Of a DNA stretch of 64,000 nucleotides, positions 16,050-23,476 are shown piece by piece. Each line of letters opens with the position of its first letter. The first letter of the stretch is position 1. The notes below the pieces were generated by a model. It was not told the origin of the DNA, did not search any database, and saw only the letters and a list, made by a program, of their open reading frames with translations. The stretch lies in NCBI RefSeq assembly GCF_001434395.1, contig NZ_AZFS01000064.1, positions 157,623 through 221,622 on the forward strand, read 5' to 3'. A program made the translations under genes and the position numbers. This DNA is from Levilactobacillus hammesii DSM 16381. Lineage in GTDB: Bacteria; Bacillota; Bacilli; Lactobacillales; Lactobacillaceae.

Positions 16050-16358
16050 ATGAAAGCAAAATACGAAGTGAACCAGTACGTGGGTGTGCCCGTGGCCGCC
16101 AACGCTTCTGGAAAATATGAAATTAAACGGGAGCCCGATGGTGATTTTAAGCTGCACTCGTGGCGCACGGGGCGGCATAGCAAGGGCAAATACCGCGGTG
16201 TGGGCCAGATCTTTTTAACGGAAAATAATTTAAAGGTGGCCGTTGTGGCGGCCTATCCGGTTCCTTACAAGGAACGCCACGGCTATACGCCCATGGCTCG
16301 GTTAACCAGCGAGTTCGTTGGCGATGACGTGATCCAAACGGCGCAAGGACAACTGTGA
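16050..16358 (+). CDS. Hypothetical protein downstream of lplA (102 aa)
   Basis: I do not recognise a family. The ATG lies one base after the lplA TAG, indicating translational coupling. The protein is basic and compact with alternating hydrophobic residues (VGVPVAAN, KVAVVAAYPVPY) and no signal peptide or membrane helix. A link with lipoate metabolism is only suggested by the position. Confidence 0.7.
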   Translation: MKAKYEVNQYVGVPVAANASGKYEIKREPDGDFKLHSWRTGRHSKGKYRGVGQIFLTENNLKVAVVAAYPVPYKERHGYTPMARLTSEFVGDDVIQTAQGQL

Positions 16359-16364
16359 GAAAGA

Positions 16365-16482
16365 GTGCACCAAGGGGCGGTTAGTCAGTGAGCATTAACG
16401 TTATTAAGGTAAAAATCCTGGGTTTGGATTATTACCTTAATGGCGTTAAGCGGAGCTGACTGCCCCTTGGTGCACGTTTCGG
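16365..16482 (+). ncRNA. Rod-shaped structured RNA, similar to the one upstream of uspA
   Basis: Long-range pairing: GTGCACCAAGGGGC (16365-16378) with GCCCCTTGGTGCAC (16462-16475), 14 bp perfect; GTCAG with CTGAC; GCATTAACG with CGTTAAGC; ATTAAGGTAA with TTACCTTAAT; AATCC with GGATT. The blocks GGGCGGTTAG, GAGCATTAACG, GTTAAGCG and CACGTTTCG are shared with 32389-32507 while the apical stems differ. A family called Lacto-usp has been described next to usp genes in lactobacilli; I believe this is a member but cannot verify it here. Confidence 0.6.
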
Positions 16483-16505
16483 CAATATAAGATTAGAGCA
16501 ACAAC

Positions 16506-16562
16506 CTCAGAGCATTAACGTCATAAGGCGGAAAATCTCGGGGTGTCCCACGTTTCGGCACC
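16506..16562 (+). ncRNA. Truncated second copy of the structured RNA
   Basis: CAGAGCATTAACGTCATAAGG followed after a short gap by CCCACGTTTCGGCACC repeats the opening and closing blocks of the preceding element, but the middle helices are missing. It looks like a deleted tandem duplicate. Confidence 0.45.
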
Positions 16563-16576
16563 ATTATGGCAAAAAT

Positions 16577-16615
16577 AAAAACGACGCTTTCAGAAGATTC
16601 CGAAAGCGTCGTTTT
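16577..16615. terminator. Terminator
   Basis: AAAACGACGCTTTC pairs with GAAAGCGTCGTTTT, 14 bp, with A- and T-rich flanks. It can end the plus-strand RNA and the minus-strand oppA-like gene. Confidence 0.85.
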
Positions 16616-16650
16616 GAGTACTGCCTTAATTTTCATTTATGGAAGAGCCA

Positions 16651-18303
16651 TTACTTAACAAAGTAGGCGCTCTTGAAGTTTGACTGGGTCCCAACGGTAT
16701 TGTAGAGCACACCATTGAGTCTGGAATTGACCAGATAGGTGCTGGCCGGTTGAATCAGGGGCGTCACGCCTTGATCCTTCATGAGCACCCCCTCGGCATC
16801 GAGCAGGGTCCGCCAACGCTGATTGTTAAAGGTTGGGGCGTTGCTGGCGGTATCGATCAGACGATCATAGGTGGCACTGGACCAGTGGCCGATATTGGCT
16901 GTGTTATTACTGGTGAATAGCGACAGAATGGCCAACGGATCGGCATATTGGGCTCGTTGTGTCGTCAGGGATAGGTCGGTGTTGACCGGGGCCATTCGCG
17001 TGTTAATGGTCTGTTCACGTCGCTTTAACGTGAGGGACAGTCCAGGCAGTTGCGCTTCCAATTGATGGCGAATGGTCTTGGCGGCCATTCCACTATTGGT
17101 GCCATCCAGATAGCTGAGAGTCAGCGTGACGTGGTCAGCATGGGCCCGTTTTAGCGCGGTCTGCCACTCCCGTTTGGCAACCTTGGGCTGATAGGCCAAA
17201 GTCTTTTGATTGGGTTGTGCGGCGGCAAAATCAGCGGTTCCCTTGAGACCACGACTGAGGCCGGCCGGGACAACCCCCTGTGCCGTGAGGGAGGTGTTTC
17301 CGTAAGCCTGTTTGAGCAGTGCGCGGCGATTGATGGCATGTGAGATCGCTAAGCGGGCGACCTTTTGCTGCAGAAGACGATTGATCGTGGCATCGCGGCC
17401 GTTTTGCCGGTAATTTAACAGCACCATCTTTGAGTAAGGGCGGGCCGTGTAGTCGGCCTTCTTTTCGTAATACTTCATATCGGACTTACCTATGAGCCGC
17501 ATTTCATCGAGCTTGCCACTATCGTAAGCATCCCACGCGGCGTCGACCGACTTGTAGGTCTCAACGTTGATGCGGCTGAGGTAGACGTGCTGGCGATCCC
17601 AGTAGTGGGGATTCGGTACCATATGCCAATGGTTGGCGGTGCTATTCTTACTGGTGACCATGAAAGGCCCAGCATAGACTTGGTAGCGTGGCTTGGTGGC
17701 ATAGCGTTTGCCATACTTTTTAGCAATACGTTGATTTTGCGGGCCAAATAAAGGATAGGCCAGCTTTTGCGGCAATTCGGCCATCGGGTGTTCAAGGTGA
17801 AGGACGAGTTTAAATTTGCTAGGCGCACTGATGCCTAGTTGCGTGGCGGGCAGCTTGCCATCCAGAATCTGCCGAGCGTTCTTAATCCCATCGAAGAGGT
17901 CGGACTCTGGCGCTTTCGTCTTGGGTGACAGGGCGCGGCGCCAGGAAAAGACGAAGTCGGGTGCGGTGATGACGTCACCGTTGCTCCAGTAGGAGTCTTT
18001 CCAGAGGGTGAAGGTGTAGGTCGTCCGCGCCGCATTCACCTTAACGCTCTTGGCGAGGGCTAATTTAGGTGTGCTGTCACCATTGGATTGATAGAGGCCC
18101 TCAATGGTGTTGTTGAGCCGACCAAATTGGGTGAGCTTATCCGTGTCCAGCGTCGTCAAGGGATGGTTCGAAGCCAACGTCAACACCTGATTCTTCGTCA
18201 TGACACCCTTGCTGTCACTAGGCGAGTCCGTTTCGTGGCTCATGTCGCAGCCAGTCAGGAGGCCACAAGCGATTAAAATAATGAGAATTCCCCAACGTTT
18301 CAA
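16651..18303 (-). CDS. Peptide ABC transporter substrate-binding lipoprotein (OppA family)
   Basis: A 550-aa SBP_bac_5 lipoprotein. The signal peptide ends in LLTGC (Cys at residue 19). The body contains KDSYWSNGDVITAPDFVFSWRRALSP and AYPLFGPQN, matching the paralogue at 5401-7050 closely in layout, and both end in a similar segment (FKSAYFVK here, YKFAYMK there). No oppBCDF genes adjoin, so it is an orphan binding protein. It has its own promoter (18407-18435) and does not have the Cys-rich leader found at the other copy, so the two are regulated differently. Confidence 0.88.
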   Translation of the reverse strand: MKRWGILIILIACGLLTGCDMSHETDSPSDSKGVMTKNQVLTLASNHPLTTLDTDKLTQFGRLNNTIEGLYQSNGDSTPKLALAKSVKVNAARTTYTFTLWKDSYWSNGDVITAPDFVFSWRRALSPKTKAPESDLFDGIKNARQILDGKLPATQLGISAPSKFKLVLHLEHPMAELPQKLAYPLFGPQNQRIAKKYGKRYATKPRYQVYAGPFMVTSKNSTANHWHMVPNPHYWDRQHVYLSRINVETYKSVDAAWDAYDSGKLDEMRLIGKSDMKYYEKKADYTARPYSKMVLLNYRQNGRDATINRLLQQKVARLAISHAINRRALLKQAYGNTSLTAQGVVPAGLSRGLKGTADFAAAQPNQKTLAYQPKVAKREWQTALKRAHADHVTLTLSYLDGTNSGMAAKTIRHQLEAQLPGLSLTLKRREQTINTRMAPVNTDLSLTTQRAQYADPLAILSLFTSNNTANIGHWSSATYDRLIDTASNAPTFNNQRWRTLLDAEGVLMKDQGVTPLIQPASTYLVNSRLNGVLYNTVGTQSNFKSAYFVK

Positions 18304-18406
18304 GTTTCTTCCTCCATACTAAGGTTGGCCCGTAACCGTGTACGGGATGCACTTGGGTAGCGTGCTGGTTACGCCTAAATATCCGGCGCAACGATAGTCT
18401 TCCCTG

Positions 18407-18435
18407 ATAATAGGGGAGCGGCGGCAGCACGTCAA
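18407..18435 (-). promoter_or_regulatory. Promoter of the second oppA-like gene
   Basis: On the minus strand TTGACG (18435-18430), a 17-base spacer and TATTAT (18412-18407). Confidence 0.7.
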
Positions 18436-18510
18436 GGTTTAGTTGGGCAGTAAACTTGTGACTGGCTGATGGATTCGCTAGAATGGTAAAAACAAGGACG
18501 GTGGCACACT

Positions 18511-19647
18511 ATGGAAAAATGGTCGGCGGCAACGATCCGCGACTTTCGCAAAACGCTGTTGGATTGGTATGACGAGGCGGGCAGGGATCTTCCCTGGCGA
18601 CACGGACGGAATCCTTACCACACCTGGGTCAGCGAGGTAATGCTGCAACAGACACAGGTTAATACGGTCATTCCGTACTATGAAAACTTTTTGGCGACGT
18701 TTCCCACGGTCGCTGACTTAGCAGCCGCAGATGAGGCCACTCTGCTCAAGGCTTGGCAGGGACTGGGGTACTACTCACGGGCCAGAAACTTACAGCGCGC
18801 AGCCCAGCAATTGATGACGGACTATCAGGGGAAATGGCCACGCACAGCGGCGGAGCTGGAGGATTTAGTGGGCATCGGTCCCTATACGGCGAGCGCGATT
18901 GCCAGCATTGCCTTTGATCAGGTCGTGCCGGCCGTGGATGGCAATGCCTTTCGCGTTTTCGCCAGATTGTTGATGATTGAGGCTGATATCGCCAAACCCA
19001 AGACACGGCAACTCTTTACGGAAATTATCCAACCGATCGTCGACCCCCAACGCCCAGGGGCTTTCAACCAGGCCATCATGGATCTCGGGTCGAGTTACAT
19101 GACGGCTAAGAATCCCGATCCGGCGCACTCACCGGTCAAGGCGTTCGACGCGTCCTATCGTGCTGGGCGGGTGCTGGACTTTCCGGTTAAGACCAAGGCT
19201 CCCCGGCCCAAACCGATGGCGTATTACGGACTGATCGTTCATTCACCGGCAGGCTACTTGATGGTGCAACGTGGTGCCAATGAGATGCTAACGGGGTATT
19301 GGAGCTTTCCCCTAGTTTTGCAGACGGATTTGCACGCGGATGACCACCAGCCGATGACTCTTGCGGCCGATATAGCCGCGCTTGAAGAGCAGTGGCGAAA
19401 TGACTACCAACTTCCCCTGAAATTGACGGTCGTTGGCGGGCAACCCGTTAGTCAGACGTATACGCATCAACGGTGGCACGTGAAACTTTTGATGGCAGAC
19501 TTACCAACCGCTATGCCGTTGGACTTCTTCCCCGGAAAATGGGTCCCAGCCGGCGAAATTTCGGCGTTGCCGCTTCCTAAAGTTCAGGAGAAAATGATGC
19601 AACGGTTTGCTAAACAGCAGGATTTCGACGGTTTTCGGGAGAATTAG
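18511..19647 (+). CDS. mutY: A/G-specific adenine glycosylase MutY, iron-sulfur-lacking form
   Basis: A 378-aa glycosylase that removes adenine opposite 8-oxoguanine. The catalytic Glu42 is in SEVMLQQTQV, the helix-hairpin-helix is LVGIGPYTASAI (about residues 119-130), and the catalytic Asp143 is in AVDGNAFRV. A C-terminal Nudix-like 8-oxoG recognition domain covers about residues 230-370. Where most MutY proteins have four Cys binding a [4Fe-4S] cluster (after the NQAIMDLG segment), this protein has none: GSSYMTAKNPDPAHSPVKAF. Clusterless MutY is known from some lactobacilli. RBS and start at 18511 are reasonable. Confidence 0.93.
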   Translation: MEKWSAATIRDFRKTLLDWYDEAGRDLPWRHGRNPYHTWVSEVMLQQTQVNTVIPYYENFLATFPTVADLAAADEATLLKAWQGLGYYSRARNLQRAAQQLMTDYQGKWPRTAAELEDLVGIGPYTASAIASIAFDQVVPAVDGNAFRVFARLLMIEADIAKPKTRQLFTEIIQPIVDPQRPGAFNQAIMDLGSSYMTAKNPDPAHSPVKAFDASYRAGRVLDFPVKTKAPRPKPMAYYGLIVHSPAGYLMVQRGANEMLTGYWSFPLVLQTDLHADDHQPMTLAADIAALEEQWRNDYQLPLKLTVVGGQPVSQTYTHQRWHVKLLMADLPTAMPLDFFPGKWVPAGEISALPLPKVQEKMMQRFAKQQDFDGFREN

Positions 19648-19717
19648 TTTCAGTCGAGCGTTATTTGCTGTATTATCTAGTTAAACTGAAAACGGATTCG
19701 CGAGGGAGTGACTGGTC

Positions 19718-20038
19718 GTGCAAACGATTTTTGACGTATTAAAAACAGTTTCGGTAAATCATCAAGAAGTCGAAAGCCATCAGGTTGTGGTGACGGATGA
19801 AAAGGGAAAACCGAATGGTCTGTTGACCGATTTGTTACGGGACTTAATTGATAACGCGTTGTTATTTGTGTCGCTGCGAGACGTCAAGTCAGGGCCAGAA
19901 TTAATCGACCAGCTGAAGACGCATACGCCGCTGCCTAACGACGTTTTGTCCGAATATGGGAAGATCCTAGGGGAAGTCTGTTATGGGCTTAATTTCGCCC
20001 CTAAAAAGGGCCAGATCGAGTTGATCGTTCGCCGTTAG
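19718..20038 (+). CDS. Hypothetical protein (106 aa)
   Basis: I do not recognise this protein. It starts at GTG 19718 after GAGGGAG. It is soluble with no signal peptide, and has a helical centre (LLTDLLRDLIDNALLFVSLRD) and a beta-type C-terminus (GQIELIVRR). It lies 11 bases before a TTG-started hydrolase gene whose Shine-Dalgarno overlaps its stop, so the two are probably an operon. Confidence 0.65.
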   Translation: MQTIFDVLKTVSVNHQEVESHQVVVTDEKGKPNGLLTDLLRDLIDNALLFVSLRDVKSGPELIDQLKTHTPLPNDVLSEYGKILGEVCYGLNFAPKKGQIELIVRR

Positions 20039-20049
20039 GAGGAATCAAC

Positions 20050-20661
20050 TTGGTAGAAGAGACCTTAATTGAAACGGCACCGGGGGCCAACACTGAGCCG
20101 CCGGTTTTGTTGTTACAGGGAACTGGCGGGACCAATACGGAAATGCTCAACTTTGGTCGTCGATTGGCGCCGCAGAGTCCGTTGGTGACGATTGCTGGGC
20201 GCTGCGGTGTCGGTGCCCAGCGCCAATATTTTCAGCAGACGGCAGCGGGACCGGTCAATCCGGAGCAGTTGAACGTCGAATCACAGTGGATTAGCGATGA
20301 AATAAAAATAATTTGTGAACACCACCATTGGGACAGTGAACGGCTAATTACGGTTGGTTATTCCAATGGGGCAGCGATGGCAGCCTACGGTATTCGAACG
20401 GGTCAATTGCCGGGAAATAGGGCATTGTTGTTTCATCCTTTGTGGCTAGCGGCACCGGAACGTGGTCAACGACCAAACTACCTGGCATGGCTGTCAGCTG
20501 GGCAACGAGACCCGTTGGTGACGGTCGCAACTGTGGCCAAAGTTGCGGCAGATTGCGAAGATCGGGGAATTGCCACGACACTCTTTCAGACGGGGGGCAC
20601 ACACATGCTGACACCCCAGGAAGTTTTAGCTGCTAAGGAATGGTTATCGGAAAATAATTAG
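20050..20661 (+). CDS. Alpha/beta hydrolase, carboxylesterase/phospholipase type
   Basis: A 203-aa serine hydrolase of the small carboxylesterase class. The nucleophile elbow GYSNGA lies near residue 101, the catalytic Asp is in SAGQRDPLV (about residue 157) and the His in TGGTHMLTP (about 183). LLQGTGG near residue 23 forms the oxyanion-hole strand. It starts at TTG 20050 with TAGGAGGAA five bases upstream. Substrate unknown. Confidence 0.82.
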   Translation: MVEETLIETAPGANTEPPVLLLQGTGGTNTEMLNFGRRLAPQSPLVTIAGRCGVGAQRQYFQQTAAGPVNPEQLNVESQWISDEIKIICEHHHWDSERLITVGYSNGAAMAAYGIRTGQLPGNRALLFHPLWLAAPERGQRPNYLAWLSAGQRDPLVTVATVAKVAADCEDRGIATTLFQTGGTHMLTPQEVLAAKEWLSENN

Positions 20662-20854
20662 GGCCTTATTGCAAAATAGTTTAAAAATATCGGAGTTTGC
20701 ATTTGCTATTCTGGGAAATACCTGTTATCCTATGGTTAATGTATTTATGGTTCGGAAGTTTTAAAGGCTCGACGTTCTTATAAGAATGGCTCCTTTTTAC
20801 CCCAGCTTTCAAATGCAAATATTATTGCGCTATGCGCATGGAGGTTTCATTCTT

Positions 20855-21058
20855 ATGGAACAAGGTACTGTTAAATGGTTCAACGCTGATAAAGGTTACG
20901 GCTTCATCACTTTGGAAAACGGCTCAGACGTTTTCGTTCACTTCTCTGCTATCAACAGTGAAGGCTTCAAGACGCTTGAAGAAGGCCAACACGTATCCCT
21001 TGATGTAGAACAAGGCGACCGTGGCCCACAAGCTGCTAACGTTACGGTAGTTGACTAA
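20855..21058 (+). CDS. csp: Cold-shock protein, CspA family
   Basis: A 67-aa single-strand nucleic-acid-binding protein with one cold-shock domain. RNP1 is KGYGFITL and RNP2 is VFVHFSAI; the start is [10 protein letters not shown]. The ATG at 20855 has GGAGG about 10 bases upstream; the longer frame from 20786 is unlikely. The region before it (about 20700-20854) is a long untranslated leader, and a GCGC-TAT-GCGC hairpin sits just before the Shine-Dalgarno, as expected for temperature-dependent folding in csp messages. Confidence 0.95.
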   Translation: MEQGTVKWFNADKGYGFITLENGSDVFVHFSAINSEGFKTLEEGQHVSLDVEQGDRGPQAANVTVVD

Positions 21059-21084
21059 TTTACATTAGCCTAAATCGTGTCGTG

Positions 21085-21116
21085 AAAAACCATCAACTTC
21101 GGTTGGTGGTTTTTTT
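21085..21116 (+). terminator. Terminator of csp
   Basis: AAAAACCATCAAC, loop TTCG, GTTGGTGGTTTTTTT. Confidence 0.9.
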
Positions 21117-21208
21117 CTGTCCTTTAGTTATCATCTGAAAGGTGAATTGCTTGAGTTGTTGGTTCAGTCAGTTTATGATGGACCTAAATAAATGAGGCGG
21201 TGGTAGTT

Positions 21209-21448
21209 GTGAGTGAAAAAATCTTTTCCAAGGACGAATTAGCAAAGTTTGATGGTCAACAGGGTCAGCCGGCCTACGTCGCCATTGACGGGACTGTCTA
21301 TGATGTTTCTGGCGTGGATGCTTGGGCTGGCGGCAAGCATCACGGCAATCTAGCGGGGCAAGAATTGACCAGTGTTATCGATGAAAAGTCGCCACATGGT
21401 CGTAAAGTTTTGGCCAAGCTACCAGTTGTTGGCAAGTACGAAGCTTAA
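21209..21448 (+). CDS. Cytochrome b5-like heme/steroid-binding domain protein
   Basis: A 79-aa single-domain protein. Domain marks are IFSKDELAKFDGQQGQPAYVAIDGTVYDVSGV followed by GGKHHGNLAGQEL, with the heme-binding type His pair, and SPHGRKVLAKLPVVG. It starts at GTG 21209, nine bases after GAGGCGG. Such small proteins occur across lactobacilli; bound ligand and partner are unknown, and heme would have to be acquired from outside. Its terminator is at 21463. Confidence 0.85.
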   Translation: MSEKIFSKDELAKFDGQQGQPAYVAIDGTVYDVSGVDAWAGGKHHGNLAGQELTSVIDEKSPHGRKVLAKLPVVGKYEA

Positions 21449-21462
21449 AGAAGACACCAGAT

Positions 21463-21489
21463 TGGCCGGAAAACTTCCGGCCTTTTTTT
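21463..21489 (+). terminator. Terminator
   Basis: TGGCCGGAA, short loop, TTCCGGCC and seven T. Confidence 0.85.
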
Positions 21490-21531
21490 GATTCGACGAT
21501 TTTTATGGCTGAAATTAAAAAGGTATAAAAC

Positions 21532-21571
21532 AAGTGACGCGCCGCAGGTAATTATCTGCAGCGCGTCACTT
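21532..21571. terminator. Large hairpin before the CRISPR leader
   Basis: AAGTGACGCG and CGCGTCACTT pair perfectly, with CGCAG/CTGCG-type pairing inside. There is no clear T-run on the plus side. It may be a terminator or a remnant of lost neighbouring genes. Confidence 0.45.
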
Positions 21572-21648
21572 ATTTCGTGGACATTGGGATGAGTGAAATG
21601 ACAATTGTGGATGAGGCCGACCTGATGTATGCTAAAGACACAAGTTAA

Positions 21649-21676
21649 TTGAAAACAGGGATTTAGCTGTTTTCAA
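21649..21676. promoter_or_regulatory. Perfect inverted repeat in the CRISPR leader
   Basis: TTGAAAACAG (21649-21658) and CTGTTTTCAA (21667-21676) are separated by eight bases and end 27 bases before the first repeat. It could be a factor-binding site or a site used during spacer acquisition. Confidence 0.4.
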
Positions 21677-21703
21677 ACATTGGTGTGGCGGCTTTTGTTT
21701 AGT

Positions 21704-22452
21704 GTATTCCCCATATGTATGGGGGTGATCCTTGAGCTATCAGGAAGGGAGTAGTGATTATGTTGTATTCCCCATATGTATGGGGGTGATCCCAGGTGTC
21801 ACTAGCTCAGTCAGCCCCGCCGCTTGTATTCCCCATATGTATGGGGGTGATCCTGCTCACCATGATGGTTTATGACGGCAAGATCCGTATTCCCCATATG
21901 TATGGGGGTGATCCCGGCCAGCTTGACTCATCGGCGATGCAACTACGGTATTCCCCATATGTATGGGGGTGATCCCTTTGCTTATATCAGCCTTCAAAAG
22001 ATAGTCAGGTATTCCCCATATGTATGGGGGTGATCCCTGTAGAAAAAAAGGCCGCTACCCTTAGTGAGCGTATTCCCCATATGTATGGGGGTGATCCTAC
22101 ACGAGTACTGGCGTTGTCTCAGGCATTCCCGTATTCCCCATATGTATGGGGGTGATCCCAGCGAATTTGTTCGGATGCCGACCGATAAAGTGTATTCCCC
22201 ATATGTATGGGGGTGATCCTACCGATCAGCACGCGGGGGCTTGTTTCGGATGGTATTCCCCATACATATGGTGGTGATCCCTTGATTGTCAAGTCAGGCG
22301 TGATGACTCATGGGTATTCCCCATACATATGGTGGTGATCCCTAGTCGCGACCGACATGGCCCCCCGGGTTCTCGTATTCCCCATATGTATGGGGGTGAT
22401 CCTCAAAATTCGTTTTAAAGGTGTGGCTAAGGTAGGTATTCCCCATGTGTAA
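21704..22452 (+). CRISPR. Type I-E style CRISPR array, 12 full repeats plus a degenerate terminal repeat
   Basis: Repeats of 28 bases begin at 21704 and every 61 bases to 22375, with twelve 33-base spacers. The repeat opens GTATTCCCC and closes GGGGGTGATCC around a CATATGTATG centre, like I-E repeats of lactobacilli. Repeats 10 and 11 (22253, 22314) share the variant centre CATACATATGGTGG. The last unit at 22436 matches for about 17 bases and then diverges, marking the trailer, so the leader is on the left and transcription is plus. No cas gene occurs in the window. Neighbours are the cytochrome b5-like gene and a tRNA gene. Confidence 0.97.
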
Positions 22453-22455
22453 CGA

Positions 22456-22502
22456 AAAAATTGGTACTAAAAATCACAAAACGATTTCTAGTACCAATTT
22501 TT
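22456..22502. terminator. Terminator after the CRISPR array
   Basis: AAAATTGGTACTA pairs with TAGTACCAATTTT; A- and T-runs flank both sides. It can stop array transcription and tRNA transcription from the other strand. Confidence 0.85.
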
Positions 22503-22546
22503 AATTGCTGAAATTTAGGACCTTTTGTCCCAAACGCCAAATATGA

Positions 22547-22620
22547 TGTCGCAAGAGAGATTCGAACCCTCGACCTACGGTTTAGAAGACCGTTGCTCTA
22601 TCCAGCTGAGCTATTGCGAC
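22547..22620 (-). tRNA. tRNA-Arg (anticodon UCU)
   Basis: On the minus strand the acceptor arms GTCGCAA/TTGCGAC pair; the D-arm is TAGCTCAGCTGGATAGAGC, the anticodon stem-loop reads CGGTCTTCTAAACCG (anticodon TCT), and the T-arm contains GGGTTCGAATC. The discriminator is A and CCA is not encoded. Confidence 0.95.
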
Positions 22621-22759
22621 CTAATGAGGTCTAACCAACAACTCCTTAATTATAGAGAAGCCGTCGCGCCCTGTCAATCGCGGATTAGCCGGGTTTACAA
22701 GTTGACAGCGCCCCCAGCTCTCCAGTAGAGTAAAGGCAGTTAGTGAGGGGGCAATGGAC

Positions 22760-23065
22760 ATGCTGGTCATCCACATCGTGGCAGAAATCGCCGTTTTCTT
22801 TTCGGCCATCTGTATTATTTACTATTTTTTTCAGATTACACAGGGGATGGGCAATAAACGGCAAAATTACGTGTATTGTTTATCCGCGGTGATTGTTCTA
22901 TTATTGGCGGCGCCAGTGGCAAATCTGTCTCGTCAGAAGACGGTTAGCCCGACCGATCAAGTATCCAATCAGGTCCGCAAAGCTCAGAAGAAACGGCAGT
23001 CACAGCGGGAATCCCAACAAAAACGGGATAGCCAACAATCGTCAACCCGTACGACCACTAAGTAA
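22760..23065 (+). CDS. Small membrane protein, hypothetical (101 aa)
   Basis: I do not recognise the family. Two hydrophobic helices (about residues 4-27 and 38-57) are followed by a basic, Gln- and Arg-rich tail of about 45 residues (KKRQSQRESQQKRD), probably cytoplasmic. ATG 22760 lies eight bases after GAGGGGG; ATG 22754 is too close to it. The tail may be disordered. Confidence 0.65.
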   Translation: MLVIHIVAEIAVFFSAICIIYYFFQITQGMGNKRQNYVYCLSAVIVLLLAAPVANLSRQKTVSPTDQVSNQVRKAQKKRQSQRESQQKRDSQQSSTRTTTK

Positions 23066-23122
23066 ACAATCTAATGATTTATATCAAGATATCAAGAATT
23101 TCTTATTTTCATAACACAATGC

Positions 23123-23151
23123 TTGCAATATTCCTGTAACATTTAGATAAT
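23123..23151 (+). promoter_or_regulatory. Promoter of the 50-aa membrane protein
   Basis: TTGCAA, 17-base spacer and GATAAT, about 35 bases before the start codon. Confidence 0.6.
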
Positions 23152-23186
23152 ATAACTGTAACCTAAAGTTGACGGGGGGAATTGCT

Positions 23187-23339
23187 ATGCAAGCACTAGT
23201 TATTATTTTGTTCATTATCATTTTGGCCGGCGTCGGACAGTTGTATCTGAACAACCGGGAAACTTTCCGGAAGAACAGTAAGCATCTGGCAACCCGGCGC
23301 GATAAATTTCACGATGGTTCTGATCGTCGCTTAAGTTAA
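23187..23339 (+). CDS. Single-pass small membrane protein (50 aa)
   Basis: The ORF begins ATG at 23187 with a strong GGGGGGA Shine-Dalgarno. A hydrophobic N-terminal helix (residues 2-20, MQALVIILFIIILAGVG) is followed by a positively charged tail (RETFRKNSKHLATRRDKF). It has its own promoter and terminator, which supports it as a real gene. Function unknown. Confidence 0.65.
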   Translation: MQALVIILFIIILAGVGQLYLNNRETFRKNSKHLATRRDKFHDGSDRRLS

Positions 23340-23353
23340 TTCAGTCAACTGGT

Positions 23354-23396
23354 CGTTAGCAAATTGCTAAGGGCCTTTTCTTTTGGCCTTTTTTCT
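23354..23396 (+). terminator. Terminator
   Basis: Two adjacent stems: TTAGCAA/TTGCTAA and AAGGGCC/GGCCTTTTTT with a T-run. Confidence 0.7.
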
Positions 23397-23476
23397 TTGA
23401 GCAGACAGTGTCTAGAATGCAAGGCAAGTGTGCTACAGTAGGCTTAATGAAAAAATGTGAAGGAGCTGATGAAGTC

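Noticed and set aside
21704..22452. Cas genes hidden beside the CRISPR array
   Set aside because: The flanking frames are a cytochrome b5-like protein, a tRNA and small membrane proteins; no Cas motif is seen on either strand.
22754..22759. ATG 22754 as start of the small membrane protein
   Set aside because: Only two bases separate it from GAGGGGG; ATG 22760 has proper spacing.
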